Shown here: positions 47,501 to 60,219 of the stretch, piece by piece | Layout of the letters: each line of letters starts with the position of its first letter | How positions within the stretch are numbered: position 1 is the stretch's first letter | Assembly (NCBI GenBank): GCA_020809705.1 | Contig: CP085825.1 | Span: forward strand, 4,712,001 to 4,776,000 | From: Calonectria ilicicola | Lineage: Eukaryota > Ascomycota > Sordariomycetes > Hypocreales > Nectriaceae | Direction of reading: 5' to 3' | Length of the DNA: 64,000 nucleotides | The notes under the pieces: model-generated | What the model was told of the DNA's origin: nothing | Databases searched by the model: none | What the model saw: only the letters and a program-made list of their open reading frames with translations | Program-made: the position numbers and the translations under genes

Positions 47501-48832
47501 CTTGAGAAATTTCTCCTGCTGCAAATGGGCGGGAAAGGGACACGGTAGGAAAGAAGCAGTTGTTTCTGTGTGAGATACGAGAAGTCGGAAGGTGGTGATG
47601 GTGAATGCACTGTGTGGTGGCAACAGTTAAGTGGGATAAAGGAAGGTACAACTGTTTGTCAAAACTGAAAAAGAAAGCGAGATGTGAAATTGAGGCTCTC
47701 AAAGGGAAAGACCCTCAACGCACTGGTATAACTGGATGGGTCCTGTGGTCGTCGGGGGAAACGGGCCTAGCGACGCGTCCATGCGCGTTTTAGCGTGTTG
47801 TGCGCGCGTAAAGTGGACAGGAAGCGTGGACGTGCACAGGATTTGTGCGCGAAGCTCCTGTCATTTTGGCGTTATGCACGTAAGGTACATTTATTCAATT
47901 TCCGGGGTCGGAACATGAAATTGAATTGGAGCAAGCAATCTTATCGTCACTCTTGCGTGCCATCGCATGAGGTCAGTTTGATCACACAATTGATATTCCA
48001 AGCTCAGATTCACATCTCTGAGCACTCATACAAATCGAGAATGATGGCCATAGGAGTGTGATCACACCACGCCCTCATGTGTAGCTCGCGGGCCTCCTTT
48101 TGCGTAAATCAAGGATGAAGAAAGTCTAGGGTGGCGTTCTTCTCCTCAGCTGTCGGATGATGGCTGGCTTAACCATCACATGCTGTAAGCTAGCCACAGG
48201 CGTCATAGAGGCTGTCCCTAGGGTTAATGACCAGGTTCCGTGCTTGACGGGGCACTTGGTTGTTGATTTGGTGGCCAGCGATCCCATCCACCCTAACTCA
48301 CCTCTGATGCCGAGGTTCACGAGAACCTTCTTCACATCTGGCACACTCTCGGCTAGGAGATGAACCAACTCGGGAACACACTTCACACACATGATTCAGT
48401 CAGAATAAAATTTTGTTGAGCATAAACATCTTGGCAAAAACAGCCCTGACCATGGAGCGACTCCACAGTGCTTTATCTGAAGTAGAAGAGAGAAGAAAAT
48501 CGAAACAAACAAATGAACCATAGTGTTTTCTGTATTCCCTGTGCCATGCGCCCTCCCATATTTCCCAGCTTCCATTCCCATTGATTCCATGTGTGCCTTT
48601 GTCAATGCCTTCCTTCCTTTCCATTACTGACCGCACACTTCCTTATTTGTCCCAGACTCCAGCCCATTTCGAGGTATCTCACCTAGTTTAACGCCATCTG
48701 TACAGGAAATGCATGAATACAAGCGTCGTATTTCCAGCATGCCATGCAGCTCTCTCACTGTACCCATTGTACACAACGTGGAGGCGAGGCATGATCGACA
48801 CCGAGTGACATCTCGTTTGTGAGAGTCGCTAC
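47501..48832. other. Intergenic region between Cdt1-like gene and small hypothetical gene
   Basis: 1.3 kb with no supported gene; it contains the Cdt1-like promoter and the 3' side of the 77-residue gene. Confidence 0.6.
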
Positions 48833-49066
48833 TTAGCTGCGAATTGAAGCAGGCCAGTGCTCGGGCCTAAAGCTGACAGGGCTGGGCGGTGGAGGTGCTG
48901 GGACGGCGTAGTCTGATTCCTGGATATGATGCACAGGAGTTGAGGGACGGTTGTCCTTGGCAGTGAGAGTGGCGTTGATGCTGGTGTAGACGTCGGGAGT
49001 GACCAGTCTCAGGTTTCTTGGAGATGGCGGGACAGCCACAGGCGAGGTTGCGAGCGTGCCAGGCAT
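48833..49066 (-). CDS. Hypothetical small proline-rich protein (77 aa)
   Basis: I do not recognise this protein. The frame MPGTLATSPVAVPPSPRNLR to PEHWPASIRS is Pro/Ser-rich with a poly-Pro stretch (PAPPPPSP) and even, protein-like composition. Support comes from context: a canonical 60-nt intron fits in the leader (49094-49153, donor GTGTGT after CAG, acceptor CTCAG), 27 nt before the ATG, and the ATG sits in an A-rich context typical of fungal starts. A pyrimidine-rich leader and a TTTAAA element near 49502 lie further upstream. It may be a short disordered regulatory protein, or the visible end of a longer gene whose upstream exons I did not detect. Confidence 0.5.
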   Translation of the reverse strand: MPGTLATSPVAVPPSPRNLRLVTPDVYTSINATLTAKDNRPSTPVHHIQESDYAVPAPPPPSPVSFRPEHWPASIRS

Positions 49067-52000
49067 TTTTTGGGTATGAAAAAAGTAGTGTTACTGAGGT
49101 GTGTCAATTGAAAAGTCCACGACGAGTATTTTGAATGACGGAATTATACACACCTGAGACGGGCTTGCGTAAACAGTGGACAAAGGAGCTGATGCCAGGA
49201 GGTGGCAATGACCCGATGATATGCGTTGGGGGGTGGGAGCTGTCGACAACACGAAGCTGGAGTGGGGAAGGGTAGAAGAGGCCAAAAGAGGTATTGGCTT
49301 GAGAGCAAGAATTTCTGGGGCTGCTTCTAAATTTATGTTTGTGGGAAAGAAGTAGTCGGCCCGTGAGAGAATCCTTTGTAGATATGGCGTAATGGTCGAT
49401 GTGGGAACAACAGCCTTGGCTGAGGGTAATGTAAAGGAAAGGAAATGGTTGAAGTGGACAGGGCAAAACAAGATTTGGCTTGACTGGGAGGTGGCCTGTC
49501 TTTAAATCTGTGCAGAGAGTCCGGGGGAGGAGAAGGAGGAGGGAAGATGCGAGAAGCCGTCGGCAGCTTATTTATTAAACGGCAGGAAGGAGGCAAGTGG
49601 CAGTCTCAGTCAGGACCACTCATGTCAGCCAGGGCAAACAACGATGATAGCGCCGGCGCCGGCGGCGACAACAACCACCCAACGAAACGACTGCAAGACC
49701 AAGCAGGGTCAAGCAGGGCCCACGCCGGGGCACGACGACGACGGCCGACAAGGGCACAATCAATGTACGAGAACAAAAACCTGGGGAACGGAACGGGAAG
49801 CTCCCCTGGCCCTGGTACCAACAACGGATGTACCGGCTTCGACCGTCTTGCTCATCCCATACCAACCGATATCCTAGCTCCTTTGGACCACATTGCATCC
49901 TAAGCCCTGCCGGCGTGAGGACGCATTGCATTTCACACACACCGAGAGGTACATGTGTTCGACGTCCGCAGTATGCACATGAAGCAGGGTACCCGTCCCT
50001 GACTCTAGGGCTGCGTGTGCAGACAAGATGACACCCCAGCCAAGACAAGCCCAACCAGAAGCGCCTCTCTGGGGTATCGACACTAGCCCCGATCAGCTCC
50101 AGGCCAATGGCTCCCCCACCATCGACATCGACTCTCGATGTAGCCATACTCAGACTCATAATTGGAAGAAGCACCAGCCGCCGGGTGATTGAGCTCAAAG
50201 CGCAGTGCTGATGCCTTCACCCAGATGGAGGAGGCGGCATGCTCAGCTCAGCTTTCAAGGAAGGCTCGGGCTCTGACACGTCGTGCGAGAGGCATGGAGC
50301 TGACGATGGTAAAGGGGGTGTGGAGTTGTGCTGGCCCAAACATGCACTGACCCGGGAAACGTGTAATGTGGCAGTCCGGGGGAGAGACAGCCAAGCTAAA
50401 ATTCAAGACTAGGCAGCCCCAAGTTCCCCCAGGGGTGTGTTTAACAAAGCCCGGTTTGCATTCGGCTTCACCAACAACATGAGATAGACGAGAGCAACTT
50501 GCAAGTTGATTGACAAGGACGAATTTGGTAACCGGAACAACTACACAAGCACACCGGAATACCTTGAGCAGGCCACGCATGTTGGGCAGATCCATGTTGG
50601 TCAGGTCGTCACAGCTCCTGCACGATATTACACTGGCATACCTGCATGCCCACCTCTCCGTTGGTATACGCAAGAACAGACGCAGGCCGGAGTACGTGCA
50701 GGTGGCACTGGAGAGAGAAATTTATCCCGGGTGTGACTTACGATATGAGTCGAAAAGCAAACAACGGCTGGGCCGCAGGATGAAGGAATCTAGCACAGGC
50801 ACCACCAGAAAAAGAACAGCAGGGCGTGGGGGTCTGGGGGGCCGAGGCCAGGGAAAGCGCCCTGGCATTTTGGTGGGCATGGGGTTGCTGGGCGAATTTC
50901 CTTCTGGAACACCCCACTGCCAGGGCTCTCCCATCCGCTATCGAACCCATGATTTATCCCACGGTCGTCTTGTACCCGCTCCTCCAAGCCGACGCAGCCT
51001 CTGGCTGACTGGAGGGGTAAGACAGAAAAAAAAAAAACCTGCCGGTTTCCTGGGGGCCTGGTAACTTTGCACAAGCTGGCCTGCCCGAAACGCAAAAAAA
51101 GGAAGCAATTGTACGTCGGCAGTCGCCTGTTGCCACCAGCTCTTGGGATGATGGCCTGATTCCGTTGGCCAAGTCCACAAACCAACACTGATAGCACTGA
51201 CTTTGGGCTCCTATCTCACACTTCTTACAATAATTTAACTCTTGCACTGTCTCGTCCACATACGGCACCTGCTTCTTTGGTCTAGTCACGGCTCTTTGCC
51301 TTTCTCCCTGAGATTGGTGGGCGCTCATCAACGCCGATTTGGGTGGCCCAAGCATTCATACACTCCGGCCGCTTTATTAAGCTCTTGCGCCTCGATACAC
51401 CTCAACGATAATCTTGTTGGCGCCCAGGGTTATAACCGACGGTCTGCAGGTCGGCTGTCGAAATATTATTCTTGCTCATGCATTTCCGAGGAGGGGAAAG
51501 AGGAAACAACCTTTGTGGCATGCTGTGCCAGCTTATCTTGCGTCGATGCTCCCTTTGTGCAGAACAAAACTCATTTACAGCAAGTGTTGTTCTGCATGTG
51601 TGTGTCTCGAGTAGCATTAGCGCATGCAACTACTGAATTGGGAGCATGTTAATTGGTTAAGCTATAGGTGAGGCGAAGGTGAGATGACGATCAGGGCCTC
51701 AGCGCTGCGACAGAAGGGAAATTGATGCTGGAGACGAGGGGATCGTGGCAAGCAGTTGTCGATCCGTATGCTACAGAGTGTGTATGGAAAGCATGAACAG
51801 AAACAAAGTGCTTGGCGCAACCTGACTCGGCGCAGGCGTCCGTTCCCCAAGGATTTTCTTCCAGAAAGGCGAGATGAGACTGGGGCCGCAAATTATGCCG
51901 GGGGCCACTGAGGCGGATGTCATCATGAGCCTGCCCGGCGGGTGTCCCCACCCTCCGCCCACGTTTCCGACAAGCCAGCAAGCAGGAAGGTCCGGATAAA

Positions 52001-55000
52001 TGATGTCCATGAGGGTCCCTGTGCCGCTACACAAGCCACTCCCAGACGCAGAGCACATGTTTGTCACTGGCCGGTCAGAAGCGGCCCAAAAGCTCCTTGG
52101 ACAATCTAGCACAAGATTTACCTTCCGGCGGAGCACATTACATACATGAGGTGGGTATGTCGGATGCCAACTCCCATCGGAAGCCGGACCGCTGGCGACA
52201 AAGGTTAGCGGTGGGAAAGCCGCGGTTAGCTTGTCCAACTTAACTAATGAACGGAGCACTTTCCGAAGGAAGGTGCAGTTGGCCATGGCCCGTAGCAGGC
52301 ACGAATACGATTCGGATTCCTTTGGTTGCGATAGCTTGACTCGTCATGTCACCAGTAAGCCGGGCGGCTGGCATCCGTCCCCACTACAGAACGTGGGCGG
52401 AATGGATCAGTCTGGGTGAAGATGAAACTAAGCATATTGCCTTGTTGGTATTTTGGTCTTTCCTGTTGGTAACTGGTTGCAAGGCTGTTCAGGTGCATCC
52501 AATCGAAGGAGTTATCACACCTAGCCACAGGCTCAGCTTTCAATAGAACCCAAGTCACTGTGCATATGCAGCCTATTACACCCCCTTGCAACTTGCCACT
52601 TGACAAGAGTGTAACATTGTGGTATAGTTAGGCAGCAGCAGGATAATAATGAACAGAAAAGAAAAAAAAAAAGAGAGAGAAGACAAACACTCTCCCACCA
52701 AAAAAGTGAGCGCACGGCTGTTGCTGGCACGCAATTCGTCTCACCGTTTTTCATCCTGACACGCTCTCGCACGCAGCTGGTCCATCAGTACCTACCCGCC
52801 GTCCCGGAATCCCGCTCTTCCCCGGTGCCAGATTAGAGACGAAGGCTTGTAGCTTGTATGCCGTGGCATCATGGCCTCCTTTAGGCATCCTTGCCCTGGG
52901 ACTTTTTCTTGCCGAGCCTGGCTGCCTCCCCCCTGCTGAGGCGTCGCACCGGAGAGTTGCGGAGTGGGACCCGGAAGTTGAATTTGTGGGGATTAGTTTT
53001 TCATGTCACTTTTTTCCTTTTGCGGAGAAGAGGATACAATACACCCCCTAAAAGATTGTCCGTCGCTGTGTGACATCTTGGCCTTGGGTTACCACCACAA
53101 CTCAACTGGTCTAAATGTTTGCTTGAGGGCTAAAAAATAATAAAAAAATACATGAATAACTGGAATAACAATAAAATTTAATAAAATTAAATTATACACC
53201 GAATCATATATTCACTCTTTATTTCTTTTTTAACATTATTAGCCGGGAAATGGCGGGAAAAAGAAACTAGAGGGGGGTACAAGCATTCAAGGATTGTATT
53301 CTAGGCTGGACGCAGTGTCTGTGTTCCTGGATTTTCCTGGGCTCCAACCTCCGAGAGCGATCTCATCCCCCTGGCCCGGTTCAGAAATTGACTACCCGAA
53401 AAAAAAAAAAAAAGAAAAAAAAACAACTGAGACAAAGGAGGATCTGGGCGCCGAGGCAACACAGATGCATACGGGGGAGAGAGGTCGAGTCGAGTTGAGT
53501 GGATGGTTAGGAGCATGTTGGTATGCGGGGGGGAAATTAATGAAGAAGGACGAGAAGAAGGCGCGCGACATGACATGACGAGTCATTCGTCACTTCTGTC
53601 TCTCGCCCAGTCATCATCAAGGGACAAGAAAAAGCCAAGATAGCTGGGCGTGTAAGTGGACTGTCGTGTGAGCAATCAATGACACCGCGCGAATCTCCCA
53701 GAGATCTGCAATAGGAGAAAAAAATAAAAATAAAGGTACGTCAGTAGAGTAGACCACGCCCTGTGAATTAAACGAGCCTGTGGTTGCACTGGAACTGGCC
53801 TGGTCTGGTCTGTTTTGGGTTTGTAACTACTTGGCATGGTTCATTTTTTCTCTCTCTAATCATAGATTGGCTCCTTGATTGGCTTGCACCATGCATGGTG
53901 TGTGTCACCTTTTGCTGCCACTCGCATGGACGTTGGCAACGTACTCATGACAATGTAAGTCAGTCACCACGCGATTATTGCTTAACCGGCCCAAAGCAAG
54001 GCATCATTTACCAGCCATGGGTGCAACGGTGAGAGATGCCCAAGAGTCCATTGGGCACTCGCTAAACTGCAAGCCTCAACAATCCGGTACCTGACTTTGC
54101 AAAATAGTGGAAGAGCTGCAGCCAAGGCGAAATGAATCCGACCCTACACTCTCGACTGTCATACAGCATACTGTACCGTACGTCTCATTCATGCACTCGG
54201 TAGGGGGGGCAGGTGAGGGGCCGCATCAACGCCGTCCCCTGCAGATGCTGGTGGTGCCCTGTACTCTCCCCCCGTGGCAAGCAACAACTAAGCCGGCCCC
54301 CCCCTCGATGCCGATATACCTACCGGAACGGGGGTCTTGGCGCGTATATATGTGATTAGCTGCGTCGAGCACAGCATGAATGCAGCATGCCGAGAGAATT
54401 GAGATGTACCATTCTTTTTTTTTTTTGTGTGTGTGGTTGACGGTCCTGTGTTACACGAGTTGCTGGGATGAAATGAACCGACACGCTAGAGCTGCTGCCA
54501 CGTTCCAATCCTTGGTTGCGTCGTGGCCGTGGTGTTGCCATGTTTCTTTTTTTCTTCTCTTTTATTAATTATTTTTTATTTCCCCTTTCGCCTTCGGCAG
54601 TTACCCGAGACGGCGGTGAAGATGCAGAATGCATCCTCGGTGAGAAAGTTCAGAGTTTTCTTTGGCCGGGTAGGTGCTTGGGGGCTGGTTCCGTGCCCGG
54701 AATGGGACTGACCGGGCTTCGCGCCGGTTATCACCGTTGCAGCAGCCTGCCTCTTTGTTATTTCTCGGCCGTCGTCCAACCCAGATGCAACGTCTCAAGA
54801 CAGCATCAACCAACATACATCATACACGGTAAGACACCTTGATAAATTACCGGCCATTGGAATACAGCCACCAAAGCCACGCATCGAGCTTGATCGGTCC
54901 GGTGTCCTCGCATCTGAATGCATTTGTTTTCTTGTCCGCACCGGAGGGTAAAACAGATCGAGCAATCGCATTCCTCCCCTACAAATCTAGACGTCATATG

Positions 55001-55507
55001 GCATTGACGCTTGGAGCCCATGTCTCGCCATCGCCGACCACGCACCGGTCAAGCGGAGAGAGGTGGACTGTGTAAAGCTCACCACCAGGCTGCGGATCCG
55101 CCGCCGTCGCCGCCAAAGGAAGGACCTTCTCGCATAACTAGCACCTAGCTCCACCGGATCTGTGCACTTACAGGCCTGTCATTCATCTCTGGAACAGAGA
55201 GCCTGTGTGCTGTGGGTTGTATGGGCTTTCGCAAACCGCGACTCAGCCATGAGGCCGGGCACAAGTACAAACTTCTGGCATGCGGCTCTCATGGTCATAG
55301 CACTCTGGTAGGGCACGGAACACATACAGCAGACGTGGCATGGAAGACAAAAAAATTCACTCATTCAGACCAGTCGTTGTCGTCATTTGGCCCAGACAAA
55401 AATCGGAGTGTCTGGGTTTTGTAATGTAGTAGCTACACAATTTCGGTTGTTATTGACTCGATATCCACCCAATGCCCGGCCGCTCGGCGAGGGCCCTTGC
55501 AATCCCT
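49067..55507. other. 6.4 kb gene-free block, the longest in the window
   Basis: Apart from the leader of the small gene (to about 49600), no frame on either strand looks coding. It includes a sharp A/T-rich islet (53131-53241), an interrupted A tract (53399-53423) and a T12(GT)4 tract (about 54415-54435). The stretch 55080-55507 is the 3' side of GCP3. It may contain non-coding transcripts or distal control elements; the sequence alone does not show which. Confidence 0.55.
53131..53241. other. A/T-rich islet of ~110 bp
   Basis: Nearly pure A/T sequence with repeated AATAAA/ATAAAAT units, inside a much more G/C-rich block with no gene nearby. It could be the 3' end of an unannotated transcript or an easily unwound origin-like element. 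Confidence 0.6.
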
Positions 55508-58160
55508 TCATCCCTTGGAGACGCTCGCAGGTGCGGCCGAGCTCCCTGACGGTTGCGACTTGGACTTCCGCCTCGAGGGTTGGTACACGTCGTTGAAGTT
55601 CATGGCCACACCCAAGAACCGCATGTCCACGTCAGGTTGGTACGCTAGGTCACCTAGCAGGAGCTGTAGCCTTGTGCGGAACGTCGACCCGAGCCCGCGT
55701 AACCGTTCCTGCAGTACGGGGAACTCGGATGCCACTGTCTCGTCCTCGAGGAAGGGCGCATCGTCCTTTGCCCGCGTTGTGCTGCGCACATCGGCCTCCT
55801 GGCGTCGCGTAAAGTCGGACACGCTCCAGCTGTATAGCCCATCCACCGAGTCTCGGTAGTTGAGCATGCAGCGGAGGATCTCGCCGAGCTGCATCATGTA
55901 CGAGGTGCGGTCGCTCTGCTTAGCACCAAGCAGACCCTTGTGCGTGATATCGTCGAGATAGCGGGTGTGAGCCTTGATAAGGTCGTCCAGCGTACAGTCC
56001 TCCTTTTGGATCCGCTTCTGAAGCTCGCCCCACGACGACTCAATGACCTCGAACAAGATGTAGTACTGGAGCTGGCCCACAAAGTGAATCATTTCTGCGA
56101 GCACTCCACGGGTCGACTTCCACGTCTGAACCACGGCAGGGTCCGTGTTTTGCAGTACACCACGGGCACCCGTCATACACTTCCGCCACGTAGTCATGAC
56201 AGCAAATTCCACGCGCTTGATGCGCCAGAGGAAATTGAAAACCTTGAGGTACTGTCTGTTGCCCCAGTCCGTGACCACGACATCGACCGGGGCGTCGATT
56301 TTGTACTCAAGGGTGAAGCAGTCCCAGCCGATGTCGCCGTGGGAGAGTTGCAGCATGCGTGCATCAAGCCTTCGCAGAACTTCAGGAGAGTCGTACTGGG
56401 CGTTTGATCCTCGAATTGCATGTTCTAGTTGCGCCGTTAGTGTGTGCCTGTACTGCGCGCCAGCCGGGCGATCCAGGTTGGCGGCAAGGGACTCCATCAG
56501 CAGGGCGATAAAGTCTCCCTGGCCAAGAAGAATATAATTTTTCAGTGCTTGGAGATGCTCAAACAGGTGGAACTTGTTCGACATGAGATCCATCAGACGC
56601 TTCATCGTCGTTTTATAGGCCTCGTCGATCCAAGTTTCCAAAGTCGCGGTATCGCCATACCTCAGCTCCTTGGATGCGGCCTTGGAATAGTTTTCAACCC
56701 ACAGCGAGTCACCGCAGCTATGGCGGGTGAAGTTGAGTGATTTTCCAATCAGGAAGACCTTTTGAGCAAAATCCTGGGTGATGATGCTCGGTATCATCTC
56801 TGTAGCGATCTCGTATTTGTCTTCCCATACATTCCCCGCACCCTTTGCCTTGATGGGATCATTGTCAGGGGCTTTCTCCCTTACGAAAAATTCCTGGTAT
56901 GGATCCGAGAGTTCGCCGTCGTATATCCAATGCCGTAAAATATCGTAAAATGGTCGCGTGAAGCTACTCAGCAGTCGCTCGGCAAATGCAGCTACCACAG
57001 GATCACCATGGGACGAGGAAAAGCTATGTATCAGGGAGATGAGCTTGCCACCCTTTGTGTTTTCAGACTCTTCGGCAATGAGACTCATAAGACGCAAACC
57101 CATTGTTGCCTCTCGAGTCCACACCACGCATCTTTTCAACGTCACACCAGCTTTCCCAATACCTGCGCGTGGTGCTTCTTCATCAAGAGATGCCAATGCC
57201 CGTCGGATTTGACCTTCTAGTGTGGCGATTAAGCTTAGATATGACCTTAATTCGCCACTAATAGCAGCACGCAGGCTCTGGGCGAGTAGGCTCTTGCCGG
57301 GGGTTTTGCAAAATTCATCTAGGCCACGATATAGTAGCGAGGGTTCGGCTAGGGTGTGAAGGAGGGAAACGAGGGGCAGGGGAAGAGTCGGTGGGAGTTT
57401 GAGGGTGAATTGTTTGGGAAATGGTAGCGTGGTTGAGGACAGCCCTTGGAGGGTAAACGGCAGGTCTCGTAAAAGAACGGATTCGGGAGGGTCGATTTCT
57501 GAGTAGTTGTTTGCTAACAGCGTGGATTTGAGAGAAACATCTCTCTTGGGAGGTTCTGGTCGTGCATCTCCAGCTTCGTTGCTCGCTTGTTTCCCCTCCT
57601 TGGGCTTGAGGGGAAGATCCTTTAGCCCCTCAGGCTGGAATGCATCTTTGAATTGTTCCTCCTCGAACTTATTAGCTTTAGAGGAGCGCTCTCGGCCGTG
57701 CCTCTTGATAGCATCTCGATTAATTGCATCTCGGTAGTTGGGTGCCGATGGTTTGATGGGGCTGAGTGGGAGGGGCTCGCTGGGGTCTGGGGAATCGGCT
57801 AGCTGGTAGAGCAGGTAGAGGATCGCCCATTTGTGCTCAAGTACAGGAAGGGACAAAAGTCTGGCGTAGAGGTTCGAGAAGCGGAGGGCTTGGGTCGGGT
57901 TGCTCAGGGTGAGTTTGCGCTTTATAAGATCGGATGCATGATTGACGTCGGAAGATATGGCGGGGGATGGGCTGGGACTCAGTCAGCAAGAGCACTCTGG
58001 CAGAGCTGCAAAGGGCCACTCACCTGTCAATTATAGACTTGACAATTTCAAAACACGTGTCATGGCGCTCCTGAGCAACTTCGTCGGTGTCGTTGAGGCT
58101 GCTGGGGACGAGGTGGGTTATTAGGCTGTCGATAGCATTGGTGATGCGGTCGGGAGCCAT
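55508..58160 (-). CDS. Gamma-tubulin complex component 3 (GCP3/Spc98)
   Basis: Core subunit of the gamma-tubulin small complex that nucleates microtubules at spindle pole bodies. Two exons on the minus strand, 58024-58160 and 55508-57971, give 866 aa, the usual length for fungal GCP3. The first exon encodes MAPDRITNAIDSLITHLVPS, an N-terminal helical segment typical of this subunit. The GRIP1/GRIP2 region covers roughly 150-830 with PESVLLRDLPFTLQGLSS, FYDILRHWIYDGELSDPYQE and the gamma-tubulin-binding part LGQGDFIALLMESLAANLDR and VFNFLWRIKRVEF. A Lys/Ser-rich disordered tail follows. The 52-nt intron has donor GTGAGT and branch CTGAC. DPYQEFFV and WRIKR-type motifs favour GCP3 over GCP2. 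The start codon is 552 bp from the divergent HFI1 start. Confidence 0.93.
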
Positions 58161-58712
58161 GGCGGCATTGTCGCTCACGACAAGTCGCGGGTGGCTCTAG
58201 GGACAAACAGTCGACGAATCGAGGGAATGGAAACCAAACCGAGACCCGAGTTTGACGGAAAACCAGAACCAAAGCAGCCTGTGAAGCCTCGAGAGATGTG
58301 ATATTGAGACGACTTAGTAGAGACGCGACAGACGCGACAGGCGGGTGTTGGTAGTTGCAGGTGGCATGGCTAGGTGCTGGAAGGGGTAAGTAGCTGGGAC
58401 CTGGCCGCCGCGCCAAAAAGCGCCGCGCCCCAGAGTACAGGCTACCTCGCCCGTGCGCAGTTCCAGTGTCAGCCAGTTCTTCGCGGCAAAAATTGGACGA
58501 CACTTCATCCGTCGACCTTACCATAACGTCAACCGTGGAGCAGCTCGTCATCGCCTCGACGGCCTCACAATGCCTGTTCCATCATTCTGACTCTGGAACC
58601 GTGATCGCACCGTCGCTGCCGTTCGTTTCAACCAACTCATGCGTCTTTTCTCCGCGTCGCGCCGCGCTACACTGCCGCACGCGACGCCGTCGCTGTTTCC
58701 CCCCGTATCAAG
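58161..58712. promoter_or_regulatory. Shared bidirectional promoter of GCP3 and HFI1
   Basis: 552 bp between divergent start codons with no other gene. Both core promoters must lie here. No clear TATA box was seen. Confidence 0.7.
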
Positions 58713-60219
58713 ATGCCCGACATTGACCCCGCGGCTCTAAGCCGCCCGGCCGTCAGCCTCTCGACACCTGTTTTATCGACGAAGACACTTGCAGGCTCTA
58801 CTCCGAATGCCCCGAAGGTCGCCAAGTCGAGCCAGATCATCCCGGCTCGAATTGACCTCGAACCACTCTATACCGCCCTGAAGGCGGCCATCGGCCCTGA
58901 ACAATGGGTGGTCTATAAGGAGTCGACCACCGAATTTTTAATCGGTACGCATCGCGCGCATGTTATTTAGGGCGCGCATATTGACCTTATTTATCAGGAC
59001 GCTTAAATCAGGTCGAGTATTCGGAACGTATCGACCCTATCCTCTCCGGTCCGGGAGACAAGGAACACCTTCACAACAACCTCATCGCTGCCATCTACGG
59101 AAATGTCACCCGAGAGATGCCCGATCAGGGCCTGGCGCCCTGGGTCAGCGCCAATGACAAGCCCGCGACCACTGCGGGAAGTAAACCAGTATCAGGCGAT
59201 GCTACTGAGCGCAGGTTAAAAGGAGACGTCATGCAGCTTCCTGCGCGGGACCGACGGCGCATCAAGGACTTGGTTCATAATGATGTTTGTGTTCCTATGG
59301 ATTTATATATTTACCAAATACTAACTTGTATCCAGTGGGATCCGCATGAGAGCATCTCGAGCGTATTCACCGAAGCTCACCGCAAGCCATCGATGGTTAC
59401 CGACGCCACCCCTAGCGCTGTAGGCGGCATTAGCAATATGAGTAAGTGGTGTACTTCAACGTTGGGAGATTGTCTCCGGCTAACCTTTTGAAAGATTTCG
59501 ACCTGGAGATCCGAAAACGATTTACCCAACCCTTGGCCATCGAGTCGGGCGAGTTTCCGGATATTGGCATGATTACTGGTCGGATGATGCCGTTTTGCTA
59601 CGAAGCTGGACTGGTCAGTGGGCATTCTTCGGAAGCACCCCAGTTCATGTCTGTAGCCGTGGAGACATTTATCAAAGAAGTTTTGACACAGATATTCAGC
59701 CGCACACAAAGCAACGGCCCAGGCGATTCCGGCAGCGCGGGATTCGGCGTAGGAACGACTTGGATACAAACTCATAAATACAAGCGGCAGCTCGAATACG
59801 AAGAAGAAGCGGCCCAGCGCGGAGAGATCACGAGGGACAAGAGTGGACTTTTGCCAGTCGAATCTAAAGCTGCCAGCGAGCGTGGGCCTCTGGGCATGGG
59901 AGATCTCCGCGTTTCTCTCTCAATAGCCGATAGCGGCATGTCACAATTCCCCATCCTGATGTCACAAGTGCTGTATGGATACCGAGAGGGCGAACTTGAG
60001 AATTGGGACGACTATTCTTGGGTGCCAAAACATCAGCCTCAGGGATATGTGGAAGAAATCCATAGTCTTGATGTGAATGGCGACAAAAACCATGCCATGG
60101 TGAACGGACATGGTGATGCCATGGATGTTGACACCGAAATATGGTGGGAAGGCGCGGAAGACGACGACATGGACATGCTGGACGGTGTCCTAGACTCGTG
60201 TCTCGCTGTAGGATCCTAA
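58713..60219 (+). CDS. HFI1: SAGA complex subunit HFI1/ADA1
   Basis: Structural subunit of the SAGA co-activator, with a histone-fold module partnering SPT7-side subunits in yeast. Four exons, 58713-58944, 58998-59284, 59336-59441 and 59495-60219, give 449 aa. The conserved SAGA-Tad1 region includes [37 protein letters not shown] (joined across intron 1), [13 protein letters not shown] and [21 protein letters not shown] later segment, [17 protein letters not shown], fits the histone-fold region. The C-terminus is acidic ([17 protein letters not shown]). Intron 2 has a weak GTTTGT donor but a clear CTAAC branch. The ATG at 58713 follows a long leader; its context is AAGATGCCC. Confidence 0.9.

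Noticed and set aside
50930..51000. tRNA-like A and B boxes on the minus strand (TCGGCTTGGAGG and GGTTCGATAGC, about 32 nt apart)
   Set aside because: The spacing fits a tRNA, but acceptor and T stems do not pair and the anticodon loop is not formed. A tRNA-derived SINE is also unlikely because the A run at about 51029 lies on the wrong side.
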